From positions 1 through 9,302 of the forward strand of contig CAMLMF010000069.1 of the NCBI GenBank assembly GCA_946480995.1: DNA of 9,302 bases, in the 5' to 3' direction. The position numbers and the translations under genes are program-made. Source of the DNA: an uncultured Bdellovibrio sp. GTDB taxonomy: Bacteria; Bdellovibrionota; Bdellovibrionia; Bdellovibrionales; Bdellovibrionaceae. The notes below the pieces were generated by a model. The model had not been told where the DNA came from, did no database searches, and saw only the letters and a list, made by a program, of their open reading frames with translations. The first letter of the stretch is position 1; each line of letters opens with the position of its first letter. This document shows positions 1 to 6,803 of this stretch, one piece after another.

Positions 1-153
1 AGAGTTAAACTCTGCTTCGACCCATGCCGAATATTTTTCTTCCCATTCGTTGCTCCACTTTTGAGTATCTACCCAAACGGCTGCTGAAGCTGCCTGCACA
101 CCTAATGTCAAAAGCATCATTGAAGCTGCTTTAGTTACACTATTTAATTTCAC
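1..153 (-). CDS. Exported protein, N-terminal part only (runs off left edge)
   Basis: A GTG start at 153-151 opens a frame of 51 codons that is still open at the window edge. A good Shine-Dalgarno sequence (AGGAGGT at about 160-166) lies a few bases upstream and decides the start. Residues 1-24 form a signal peptide: K at 2 and 8, a hydrophobic stretch around 12-20 and an A-S-A cleavage site before A25. The mature N-terminus carries W27, W33, E38, Y41, W44 and V45. The predicted product of the next gene (461-2092, same strand) has W26, W33, E38, F41, F44 and I45 at matching positions, so the two could be paralogues. The catalytic part, if any, lies outside the window. Function is unknown; export to the periplasm or beyond is well supported. 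Confidence 0.8.
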   Translation of the reverse strand, partial: MKLNSVTKAASMMLLTLGVQAASAAVWVDTQKWSNEWEEKYSAWVEAEFNS

Positions 154-181
154 GAGAAACCTCCTGATTGATTCGTCGGTG

Positions 182-187
182 AATATA
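182..187 (-). promoter_or_regulatory. Candidate extended -10 box of the left-edge gene
   Basis: Read on the minus strand this is TATATT preceded by TGTG, which resembles an extended -10 element. Transcription would start near 175, giving a leader of about 22 bases that contains the AGGAGGT ribosome binding site. No recognisable TTGACA-like -35 box is present at 16-18 bases upstream. The call rests on position and the extended -10 only. Confidence 0.3.
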
Positions 188-348
188 CACAGACAAAAAA
201 ATCGTTGGGATTTTTTCTGACGCAGCTGAATTCTTGAAACAACTGATCACTAGTTTGTCGCGAAAAAAATACTGAGAAAAATGTACCGGATTTTAGAGGG
301 AAAATACTTCATCTTCATTCGTGAAATCAAAACTAGATGCAAAAGAAG

Positions 349-380
349 AAAAAAGGCCTCCCACAGATGCGTGAGAGGCC
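349..380 (-). terminator. Rho-independent terminator downstream of the 461-2092 gene
   Basis: On the minus strand the ten-base arm GGCCTCTCAC (380-371), a six-base loop and the arm GTGGGAGGCC (364-355) form a ten-pair stem with one T-G wobble. Six Ts (354-349) follow directly. It lies about 80 bases past the stop codon of the secreted-enzyme gene and separates that transcript from the left-edge gene. Confidence 0.88.
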
Positions 381-460
381 ATATATATTGGTGACATTTC
401 GTGCCGAGAGGGCAGGAATTTTTTTCATGGTTTTTGCGCTATAAAGGCGAAAAACATGCC

Positions 461-2092
461 TTACTTTTCAGAGCTTAAGTAGCGAATCAGGTCAATATCC
501 GGCGGTTGCGCGATCCCTGCCCCCGGTTTCGGTCCGGTTAATTCCTCTAGTGAAAAGTCCATTCGCGCATCGTAACGACGTTCCCACTGGTAGCGCAGCC
601 ATCTTTCGCGACGATACCATTCCATTTTATTTTCATCCCCCTGGCAAGAGGCCAGCTCTTGAGCTAAACTTGCACCCCAGCGCAATTCCACGCAGTGATA
701 CGGATCAAAACTAAGATCAAACAACCGCGTACGGGCCGTCTCTATATTAAGAGGAACACTTTGCCCCTGCGAATTTTTATAAGCGAACTGACAAGCCCGG
801 GCTTCGCTTTCATAAACACTCAACAAGTCCGCCGCAAGATTACCACCATTATATATAATGCCTGGATCATGGGCGCGCTGCCGTTTGATGAGCTGCCTTG
901 ACTGCGCCAGCAAATCCATGAACGCCACTTTTAAACGAGCATCCCGGGCAGGAGAGGCATATTCTTCCCACTCCCCTTCTGTCCCATAAATATTCGCGGG
1001 CAACCTTGGCGGATGGGCTTTGCGATCAATACCTGCGCGAATACCGACATCCACCGCCACCACCCGATCCTTTAAGCTGGTACAGATATCTGCGACGTTT
1101 TGGCGCATGTCATTGAGTGGATCGATTTTCAGATCCCCGCGTGCCACGGCCAAACGCAGGTATTCATAGTAATCAAATTGGACTCCGCGGAAAAAGAATT
1201 GGCCTTTTTGCCAATCTCCTTGGGGATCTGGGCGATTGCCATAAAACTGCTCCAGACTGAAATGCCTAAGCTGGGCATTGCGTACGCCCACGATACGACC
1301 ACCGTAAAATTCTCCGGCACTGTTCCGTGCCGCGTTTTCTAATCGCAAAGGACGAAAGTTTTTAAAGCCCGCTCCTTGATAAGGAAAACTGCGCGTAAAC
1401 TTGGGAGTATACATGCCCGAGGTCAAAGTATTGTCAGGATGCGAGTCGATATAAAAAATTCGACCATCATCAGTAACTTTATAAATGATCGCGACGTGCC
1501 CATTGGGATCATAGATAACAGTCCCCGGGCGAATCGCCTCACGGTTTAAAGCCACTGGATAAAAATCTGTAAAGTAAGATCCCTCTTCTGCGCCCAGCAC
1601 TCGGAATGAAGCCGACCATACCGAATCGACCAAGGAGCTATTTAGAATCTCAACAGCATTAAATCCCCCGCTGCGGCCGGGGACTAAACTGTAGCGGCCT
1701 GTCACATAGTTGCCAAACTTTGTGTAGCGCACGTCTTTGTTGTCACCCGCCTGGCGCGGACTGACATCGTTTTGAAAGGAAAATGGCAAGTCATTTTTCC
1801 ACGCGAAGTAACCCCGCAAGTAATACGGCAAGTCCGCACAATCGGCAAAAAGACGAAGGTTGGCGGGATCCGTTCCCGCATACATATTCGCAGGACTTTG
1901 CAGGCACTTGTCCACGTGCGTGCATTCCCGCTTTTCTACGGATTCGCCCAAACGTGTGATGAATTGCGCAAAGTTTTGTTCATCTTGTTCCGTCCATTCT
2001 GTTCGTGTGATTTTCCAGCGCGCACTTTGTGCCTGGGTTGCCCCCGAGATAAGAATAAAACCAAGAGCCAATATAAGTCCTCGTGCAAGCAT
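461..2092 (-). CDS. Secreted papain-fold (NlpC/P60- or transglutaminase-like) candidate enzyme
   Basis: This is a 543-residue exported protein. The ATG at 2092-2090 is preferred over an in-frame ATG ten codons upstream. It directly follows AGGAGG (about 4 bases before it) and begins a clean signal peptide (M-L-A-R, hydrophobic about 5-18, cleavage near T-Q-A-Q-S around residue 22). The mature part has a likely catalytic arrangement: Cys85 in DCADLPYYLRGYFAWKNDLP, where Cys starts a helix as in papain-fold peptidases; His199 in the strand DPNGHVAIIYKV; and Asp216/His218 in FYIDSHPD. The order Cys-His-Asp/His fits NlpC/P60 and transglutaminase-type hydrolases. Peptidoglycan, a peptide or an amide could all be the substrate. 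The C-terminal 280 or so residues are rich in aromatic and charged residues with several Cys and match nothing I recognise. Enzyme class is an inference from motif order; export and coding status are firm. Confidence 0.82.
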   Translation of the reverse strand: MLARGLILALGFILISGATQAQSARWKITRTEWTEQDEQNFAQFITRLGESVEKRECTHVDKCLQSPANMYAGTDPANLRLFADCADLPYYLRGYFAWKNDLPFSFQNDVSPRQAGDNKDVRYTKFGNYVTGRYSLVPGRSGGFNAVEILNSSLVDSVWSASFRVLGAEEGSYFTDFYPVALNREAIRPGTVIYDPNGHVAIIYKVTDDGRIFYIDSHPDNTLTSGMYTPKFTRSFPYQGAGFKNFRPLRLENAARNSAGEFYGGRIVGVRNAQLRHFSLEQFYGNRPDPQGDWQKGQFFFRGVQFDYYEYLRLAVARGDLKIDPLNDMRQNVADICTSLKDRVVAVDVGIRAGIDRKAHPPRLPANIYGTEGEWEEYASPARDARLKVAFMDLLAQSRQLIKRQRAHDPGIIYNGGNLAADLLSVYESEARACQFAYKNSQGQSVPLNIETARTRLFDLSFDPYHCVELRWGASLAQELASCQGDENKMEWYRRERWLRYQWERRYDARMDFSLEELTGPKPGAGIAQPPDIDLIRYLSSEK

Positions 2093-2240
2093 GCATCCTC
2101 CTGCTGTATATTTCTGTCGCAAAAAAGAATGTTAGGAAAAGCGGAGGGATTCTGTCATCACACGGAATTTTAATGTGCCGAAGGACACGCTTTGACACGG
2201 ACAGTATTGCAAATCCGCCAGACAGAAATGACTCTAGGTT

Positions 2241-2921
2241 ATGCAAAAATCACAGACTGTCACCATTGTCGGCGCCTCGGGCCTTGTCGGATCAGAACTT
2301 CTGCAAATCTTAGGTTACATCGATGAAATTTCGGCGATCAAAGTCGTTACCCGGTCGCCAGTCGGCAAGATGATGCCACAAATGGAAAATATCATTCTGA
2401 ATTTCGATAAGCTCGGCGATTACGCGGACACGCTGAAAGCAGACATCTTTGTTTGCTGTTTGGGTTCGACGATAAAAAAGGCCGGCAGCCAAGAGGCCTT
2501 TAAAAAAGTCGACCTGGACTATGTCGTCAACTTTGCCAAAGTCGCCGAAGCTGTCGGCGCGAAAAAGTTTTTAGTTGTTTCGGCAATGGGTGCCAATCCC
2601 GAATCTAAAATTTTCTATAATCGTGTTAAAGGCGAAATGGAAAAGGCGCTGAAGGATTTAAAAATCCCGCAGATTGAAATCTTCCGTCCATCTTTGATTT
2701 TAGGTGAACGAAAAGAAAAGCGCGCGGGTGAAGAGTGGGGGCAACGTTTAAGTCCCTTCGTGAATAAAATTTTAGTTGGACCTTTGCGCAAATATCGCGG
2801 CATCACCGCGAAGGATATCGCCAAGGCCATGGCCATTGCGATCTTGAATTTTCAAGCAGGCTTTTACGTTTATGATTCCGAGCAGATTCAGCATATTGCC
2901 GACCAGACTCACGCCCGGTAG
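2241..2921 (+). CDS. NAD(P)-binding atypical SDR (HTATIP2/YbjT-like)
   Basis: This 226-residue protein has a Rossmann-fold N-terminus with the nucleotide-binding motif GASGLVG (11-17) after a beta strand (VTIV). A second strand with CCLGST (72-77) and VVSAMGA (112-118) follows, then YNRVK (126-130) as the SDR-type YxxxK pair and FRPSLILGER (148-157). This is the pattern of the TIP30/HTATIP2-like atypical short-chain dehydrogenases. It is likely cytoplasmic; no signal peptide is present. The substrate cannot be deduced. The start is fixed: an in-frame TAG stands two codons upstream at 2235-2237, and that TAGG is the only, weak, ribosome binding site. The gene is divergent from the secreted-enzyme gene (148-base gap) and convergent with ftsY, with its stop codon immediately abutting the ftsY stop. 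It appears to be a single-gene transcript. Confidence 0.9.
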   Translation: MQKSQTVTIVGASGLVGSELLQILGYIDEISAIKVVTRSPVGKMMPQMENIILNFDKLGDYADTLKADIFVCCLGSTIKKAGSQEAFKKVDLDYVVNFAKVAEAVGAKKFLVVSAMGANPESKIFYNRVKGEMEKALKDLKIPQIEIFRPSLILGERKEKRAGEEWGQRLSPFVNKILVGPLRKYRGITAKDIAKAMAIAILNFQAGFYVYDSEQIQHIADQTHAR

Positions 2922-4136
2922 TTACTGAAACAAGGAGTCTACGAATTCCTGCGAAGAGAACGTGCGCAGATCTTGGATTCTTTCACCGACGCCAATTAAT
3001 TTAATTGGAATTTGCAGTTCTTGCGCCAAGCCCACGGCCACGCCCCCTTTTGCTGTGCCATCCATCTTAGTGAGGATTGCGCCAGTCAAAGTTAAAGCGT
3101 TGTGGAATTCTTTCGCCTGTAACAAAGCGTTTTGGCCAGAGTTCGCATCAAGAACGATCAATGTTTCGTGCGGAGCTTCAGGAATAACCTTCGTCATCAC
3201 ACGTTTCATCTTTTTGATTTCTTCCATCAAGTTCGCTTGCGTGTGCAGGCGGCCTGCGGTGTCGACGATCACAACGTCATAATTTTGCGCTTTACCCTTG
3301 GCAACGGCATCAAACGCCACAGCACTTGGATCAGTCACACCTTCGGGCGAAAAGATTTCGACTTGCGCGCGATCGGTCCATACTTTTAGTTGGCCACCGG
3401 CTGCGGCACGGAAGGTGTCGCCGGCTGCGACTAAAACTTTTTTACCTTGGCTGGCAAGCTGAGAAGAAATTTTTCCGATCGAAGTTGTTTTGCCTGCGCC
3501 ATTGACTCCGACAATCATCAAAACTGTTGGGCCCGCTTTGGCGAATTGAATTTTTGATAAGATGTCTGGAGTTGCCTCTACCGAATGCGAACCCGCGAAG
3601 ATGTTTTTGATTTCTTCTTTTAAAGCTTCGCGCACAGTTTCGTAATCCGCGCGCTCTTTGCGTGAAAGCTTATCTTCGATTGCACCCATCAATCTTTGCA
3701 CTGTCGTCGGGCCTAAATCGCTTGTGTAAAGAATCTCTTCGATCTCTTCAAGGTGCTTATTGTTGGAATCCCCTTTGAACAAACTGCGAATACGACCGAA
3801 AAGATTTTCTTCGGTTTTCTTTAACGCCTCTTTAAGATCAACATCTTTTTCTGGTGCGGGAGTTGCTGCCACCGTGGCAGCAGGTTTTGCAGCCGGTGCT
3901 GATGTGGCAACTGCTGTTTCCGTCGAAGAAGCTCCGGCGAATTCTGTGACTTTTTCTTTGGACTCTGTCGCTGCCGTTGACAGATCTCTTTTAGCTTCGT
4001 GTTCTAAAGCCAGCTTATCCTGCTTGCGTGCATTTTTAATGACGCCAATAAAGATCACGCCAAAAATAACGGTGAAAAGAACGGCGGCGAGAATAAAAAG
4101 AATTTCGATTTGCTGCGAGTGCCCCGGTGACATCAT
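2922..4136 (-). CDS. ftsY: FtsY, signal recognition particle receptor with N-terminal membrane anchor
   Basis: FtsY is the GTPase receptor that docks SRP (Ffh plus 4.5S RNA) and ribosome-nascent chains at the inner membrane. The 404-residue protein starts with a single hydrophobic helix (about 11-34). An Ala/Pro/Thr/Glu-rich linker (about 40-100) follows, then the N domain (about 100-195) and the G domain. GTPase motifs are intact: P-loop GVNGAGKTT (210-218), DTFRAAA (240-246), DTAGR (292-296), DANSGQNA (330-337), TKMDGTAKGG (356-365) and GVGE (382-385). E. coli FtsY is peripheral; the transmembrane form is known from delta-proteobacteria and Bdellovibrio relatives. Two consecutive ATGs occur. 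GGAGGT lies 3 bases before the first (4136) and 6 before the second (4133), so the true start may be the second, one residue shorter. No terminator hairpin was seen at the convergent 3' end. Confidence 0.97.
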   Translation of the reverse strand: MMSPGHSQQIEILFILAAVLFTVIFGVIFIGVIKNARKQDKLALEHEAKRDLSTAATESKEKVTEFAGASSTETAVATSAPAAKPAATVAATPAPEKDVDLKEALKKTEENLFGRIRSLFKGDSNNKHLEEIEEILYTSDLGPTTVQRLMGAIEDKLSRKERADYETVREALKEEIKNIFAGSHSVEATPDILSKIQFAKAGPTVLMIVGVNGAGKTTSIGKISSQLASQGKKVLVAAGDTFRAAAGGQLKVWTDRAQVEIFSPEGVTDPSAVAFDAVAKGKAQNYDVVIVDTAGRLHTQANLMEEIKKMKRVMTKVIPEAPHETLIVLDANSGQNALLQAKEFHNALTLTGAILTKMDGTAKGGVAVGLAQELQIPIKLIGVGERIQDLRTFSSQEFVDSLFQ

Positions 4137-4225
4137 ATGACCTCCGAACCTGTTTGACGCTAAAAGTCCTGTAAAAACAACCCTATGTAACCCATTTTAA
4201 GGCTATAAACCAGATGATTCTTAAG

Positions 4226-4254
4226 CTGTTTCACGCCCAGAAACACTGTTTCAC
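4226..4254. promoter_or_regulatory. Candidate operator: alternating GTTTC/GAAAC half-sites
   Basis: The nine-base word CTGTTTCAC occurs at 4226-4234 and again at 4246-4254, exactly 20 bases apart (about two helical turns). Between them lies GAAAC (4240-4244), so the array reads GTTTC, 7 bases, GAAAC, 3 bases, GTTTC. A further symmetry, TCAC-AAA-GTGA, sits at 4251-4261. The site lies in the 162-base divergent region, 45-73 bases before the regulator start (4299) and about 90-118 bases before ftsY. Spacing and symmetry suggest protein binding; which protein binds is unknown. Confidence 0.45.
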
Positions 4255-4298
4255 AAAGTGATTTGACCGCTTCTCGGGGGCGCGATAACTAATGGCCT

Positions 4299-5072
4299 AT
4301 GGAAGAAATGAACCTCCCCCACTTTGAAAATGCGACTCAGCTGTTACAGGATGAGCTGACGCAACGGAAGCAGCGCAACCCACGCTATTCGTTGCGGGCC
4401 TTTGCTCAGAACTTGGGCATCAGCCCTGCGCAACTATCCCAGCTACTTTCCGGAAAAAGAACTTACACCCCAGAAATGGTGAGTCAAATCGCCAAGGGCC
4501 TGCATCTTTCACCGGAACAAGAACGTTACCTTTTAACGCAAACGATTTTAGGCAAGTCCCAGCCCCTCCCAAGCGAAGTGGACAAGCGCCAACTGATCGA
4601 AGATGAATTCCGCATGATTTCAGATTGGTATCACTTTGCAATTTTAAGTCTTAGCAAAATTAAAAATGCTAAGACGGATCCTTTCTGGATTTCGGATCGC
4701 CTGGGTATCACTGTAGTTGAGGCACGCGAAGCATTAGATCGTCTGCGCCGTTTAAAAATCATTGATGACGGAAAAGTATTAAAACAGATCGCGGCGCCAC
4801 TAAATGCTGCGTCAGAAATACCTTCGCGCGCGATTCAGGGTTATCACCATCAGGTTTTAAATATGGCTATTGAAAAGCTGCCCGTAACACCGCTTAATAA
4901 ACGCGATTATTCAGCGATCACGTTTGCGGCAGATCCTGCAAAGATTCCCGAAGCGCGCAAGATGATTGAAAGTTTTCAAGATCGCCTTTCGGAGTTTTTG
5001 CAAACTCCGAATGCCAAAGAAGTTTTTATTATGTCATGTCAGTTATTTTCTTTAGAGAGGAACTCCCTTTGA
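4299..5072 (+). CDS. TIGR02147/DUF4423-family HTH regulator
   Basis: This 257-residue DNA-binding protein matches the TIGR02147 family, known mainly from Fibrobacter and Bdellovibrio-type genomes. An N-terminal Cro/CI-like HTH (about 28-58) contains RNPRYSLRAFAQNLGISPAQ and LSGKR. The family signature ISDWYHFAIL is at 107-116. A second winged-helix-like segment follows (128-155, with DPFWISDRLGI). The C-terminal DUF4423 part ends with VFIMSCQLFSL (242-252). Ligands and targets are not established for the family. The start is uncertain: ATG 4299 has no clear ribosome binding site, while ATG 4308 follows GGAAGAA. No convincing promoter hexamers were found. It overlaps the following lipoprotein gene at TTGA, so the two are almost certainly co-translated, and it may control the envelope genes it is transcribed with. 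Confidence 0.9.
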   Translation: MEEMNLPHFENATQLLQDELTQRKQRNPRYSLRAFAQNLGISPAQLSQLLSGKRTYTPEMVSQIAKGLHLSPEQERYLLTQTILGKSQPLPSEVDKRQLIEDEFRMISDWYHFAILSLSKIKNAKTDPFWISDRLGITVVEAREALDRLRRLKIIDDGKVLKQIAAPLNAASEIPSRAIQGYHHQVLNMAIEKLPVTPLNKRDYSAITFAADPAKIPEARKMIESFQDRLSEFLQTPNAKEVFIMSCQLFSLERNSL

Positions 5073-5746
5073 AAAAGTCACTATTAGCTTTATGCCTTAT
5101 GGTCTCTGCTTGCGCATCCAAAGAACTGCCAGTCAGCGGGCGTTTGGTTTCTAAAACAAGTTCGGCGAACATGACGGCCACTGCGCAAGTCATTAACGAA
5201 TACTCAGATGACTATAACATTCTTTTACAAATTAATTTCCAAAGCCACGATGGCCGCTGGGTCCGCGTGGAAAAAGCAGAGTTGGATCTTTCAAGCTCTG
5301 ATGGGGCTCCTTTTAATATTATTGTGGGCAAAGACCTTGTGACATGGGCTGAGGCGAAAGCTGAAGAAAAACGTATGAAGACACACAACCAAAGTGTCAC
5401 CACAATGGGTGTCGCCCTGGCCGGAGGAGCTTTGGCCATTGCTGGGATTCTTAGTGACAGCAAAGAGCTGACAGCCGCGGGAGCTGCGACTTATGCCGGT
5501 GCTGCAGGGTATTCGACCTATGCAGGATATAAAGAACTGCAAGGCAATGCCCAAGGGGTTAAACAAGTTCCAGAAACACACCTATATTCACCTTTCAGCG
5601 TGCCATCGATGGCTTTAGTGAAACGTTGGGTCTTAATAAATGCACCGACAGGCCGTATTGGTCGAGTTGCAAAATTAAAGTTAACAACAGTTGAAGGTGA
5701 AACTTTCACCTATCATCTGAATCTAACCCCTTCTGTGGCGAACTAA
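5069..5746 (+). CDS. Lipoprotein with Gly/Ala-rich segment, unknown function
   Basis: The product is 225 residues when started at TTG 5069, which follows AGAGAGG by about 8 bases and opens directly with a lipoprotein signal (M-K-K, hydrophobic core, lipobox V-S-A-C with Cys15). A longer frame from ATG 5036 would put 11 poor residues ahead of that signal and is disfavoured. TTG overlaps the regulator's stop codon (TTGA), implying translational coupling. The mature part has a beta-rich N-terminal region (about 20-90), a charged helix (about 92-108), a Gly/Ala-rich hydrophobic stretch (about 111-152, resembling a glycine-zipper or membrane-inserting segment), and a beta-rich end (about 170-222). 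No catalytic motif was recognised. It is predicted to be lipid-anchored in the envelope; residue 16 is Ala, not Asp, which is compatible with outer-membrane sorting. Confidence 0.85.
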   Translation: MKKSLLALCLMVSACASKELPVSGRLVSKTSSANMTATAQVINEYSDDYNILLQINFQSHDGRWVRVEKAELDLSSSDGAPFNIIVGKDLVTWAEAKAEEKRMKTHNQSVTTMGVALAGGALAIAGILSDSKELTAAGAATYAGAAGYSTYAGYKELQGNAQGVKQVPETHLYSPFSVPSMALVKRWVLINAPTGRIGRVAKLKLTTVEGETFTYHLNLTPSVAN

Positions 5747-5747
5747 T

Positions 5748-6365
5748 ATGAAACGATTTGTACTACTCACTTTTCTTTTCAGCACTTATGCTTTTGCCAG
5801 CGGCAATCGCGTAGGTAACGGCGGCAACGTTGTCACCTGCACAGATAAAACAGAACTTTTAGATTTTGTTGAATCTAATTTACCTTTGATGACTGCAAAG
5901 CCTGAGCACTCTTACAAAGAAATCATTGCAGAGGTCTTAACGAATTTAAAACGTTTAAGCCCATTGCAAGCGGAACAGTACACACGCAGAGCCGCGCTTT
6001 TTGCTGACGACACTGAATTTAAAACCGGAATTTCTTTGCTCAGCGTGCCTGATTCAAAGCATGTCTTTAAACCCGAAGACACGAATTGCGAAGTACGCCA
6101 GATTGCCATTCGCCGCAATGAAGCCTCGGTTGTGACAAAACGCTTCGTGATCGATGAAAAGTTATGGAAGAAACTTTCTGAACGCGACAAAGCAGGTCTT
6201 GTTTTGCATGAGATTATCTATGAGCATTTATTTAAATTAGGCGAAGACGATTCTGTAAAAGCCCGCTCTATCAATGCTTACATCTTTAGTGATAAAGCAT
6301 TTCAAGAGGGGCCAGAAACATATTGGAAAATGATTAAAGACTTTAAGCTGCCGATTTATCGCTAA
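5748..6365 (+). CDS. Small exported protein with GNRVGNGG N-terminus and HEIIYEH motif
   Basis: This 205-residue protein has a signal peptide of about 17 residues (cleavage A-F-A before S18). The mature N-terminus GNRVGNGGNVVTC resembles a family of exported proteins of unknown function common in Bdellovibrio-type genomes. Two Cys (31 and 114) could form a disulfide. Near the C-terminus, LHEIIYEHLFKLGE (153-166) contains His154, Glu155, Glu159 and His160. It lacks the HExxH spacing of classical zincins, so metal binding is only a possibility. The ATG is one base after the lipoprotein stop (TAA-T-ATG) and has no strong ribosome binding site, so translation probably depends on the upstream gene. 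Its last 23 bases overlap the 3' end of cheW on the other strand. Confidence 0.82.
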   Translation: MKRFVLLTFLFSTYAFASGNRVGNGGNVVTCTDKTELLDFVESNLPLMTAKPEHSYKEIIAEVLTNLKRLSPLQAEQYTRRAALFADDTEFKTGISLLSVPDSKHVFKPEDTNCEVRQIAIRRNEASVVTKRFVIDEKLWKKLSERDKAGLVLHEIIYEHLFKLGEDDSVKARSINAYIFSDKAFQEGPETYWKMIKDFKLPIYR

Positions 6366-6795
6366 TATCCTGGGGGAGTTTTTCCTCCCCTAAGCATTTT
6401 TCGATATCCACTAACATCACCATCCCGACATCCAACTTACCGATTCCTACAACATAGTTTTTTTCTTGCTGTTGCACCGGGGTCGGATCAATATTTTCAC
6501 TATCTAAATTAATCACCGAGCTGACCGAATCCACGATCACACCGATTTGTCCCCCCGATGTCTCTACGACAATCGTGCAGGTCTCTTTGGTCACATCGCT
6601 GGGCGGAAGCTGCATGCGCAGGCGCAGAGTCACCACCGGAATGACTTTCCCGCGCAAGTTCATGACCCCGGCCACATAGGAGGGAGCTTCGGGAACACTT
6701 GTGATTTCGCTGATCCGGTTGATTTCTCGGATCGCGCTAATCTGAATGCCGTAATTTTGTTTGTTGATCGAAAATGTTAAATATTGATTCGTCAT
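6343..6795 (-). CDS. cheW: CheW-type chemotaxis coupling protein
   Basis: CheW links chemoreceptors to the histidine kinase CheA in receptor arrays at the inner membrane. The 150-residue protein is one complete CheW domain of normal length. It opens with YLTFSINKQNYGIQISAIRE (5-24), has the family core VMNLRGKVIPVVTLR (44-58), and continues with GVIVDSVSSVI (85-95) and VGIGKLDVGMVMLVDIEK (116-133). The ATG lies 8 bases after the receptor stop, and its ribosome binding site (TAGGAG) includes that stop codon, so the two are co-translated. Pairing with a chemoreceptor suggests a dedicated coupling protein for that receptor. The last codons overlap the 3' end of the exported-protein gene on the plus strand. 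Confidence 0.95.
   Translation of the reverse strand: MTNQYLTFSINKQNYGIQISAIREINRISEITSVPEAPSYVAGVMNLRGKVIPVVTLRLRMQLPPSDVTKETCTIVVETSGGQIGVIVDSVSSVINLDSENIDPTPVQQQEKNYVVGIGKLDVGMVMLVDIEKCLGEEKLPQDISDKSAA
6372..6401 (+). terminator. Candidate terminator of the 4299-6365 unit, inside cheW
   Basis: GGGGAG (6373-6378), a six-base loop TTTTTC and CTCCCC (6385-6390) form a six-pair stem 7 bases after the exported-protein stop. TTTTT follows at 6397-6401, separated from the stem by six bases, so the U-tract is not ideally placed. The hairpin lies within the C-terminal codons of cheW on the other strand. On the minus strand no T-run follows, so cheW itself would not be terminated here. Confidence 0.4.
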
Positions 6796-6803
6796 TCTCG
6801 CTC

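Larger units (their letters stand above)
154..460. other. Intergenic stretch between two minus-strand exported-protein genes
   Basis: No coding frame with a ribosome binding site was found in these 307 bases. The stretch holds the 3' end of the 461-2092 transcript with a strong terminator at 349-380, and then the promoter and leader of the left-edge gene. It is A/T-rich with several A7/T6 runs around 200-270. A weak symmetry, TTTTT-G-CGC / GCG-AAAAA, surrounds 431-454 just after the stop of the upstream gene and could act as an additional, weaker terminator. Confidence 0.6.

Noticed and set aside
229..260. Imperfect symmetry around AACTGATCACTAGTT as an operator
   Set aside because: Arms pair only with a bulge and the site has no second copy; chance symmetry in A/T-rich DNA is likely.
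1772..2173. Plus-strand open frame opposite the secreted-enzyme gene
   Set aside because: It overlaps a gene with signal peptide and catalytic-like motifs on the other strand and shows no protein-like features of its own.
2192..2214. TTGACA upstream of the SDR gene as a -35 box
   Set aside because: No acceptable -10 hexamer lies 16-18 bases downstream (the position reads CCGCCA).
1980..2246. Minus-strand open frame of 88 codons across the 2092-2241 intergenic region
   Set aside because: It overlaps the signal-peptide start of the secreted enzyme in another frame and shows no domain or good ribosome binding site.
3760..4140. Plus-strand open frame opposite the ftsY linker
   Set aside because: Ala/Ser-rich translation is the expected mirror of the Ala/Glu/Thr-rich FtsY linker; ftsY is unambiguous here.
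5748..6365. Zincin metalloprotease from the HEIIYEH motif
   Set aside because: HExxH spacing is absent (HEIIY), so calling a zinc peptidase would go beyond the evidence; kept only as a possible metal-binding motif.
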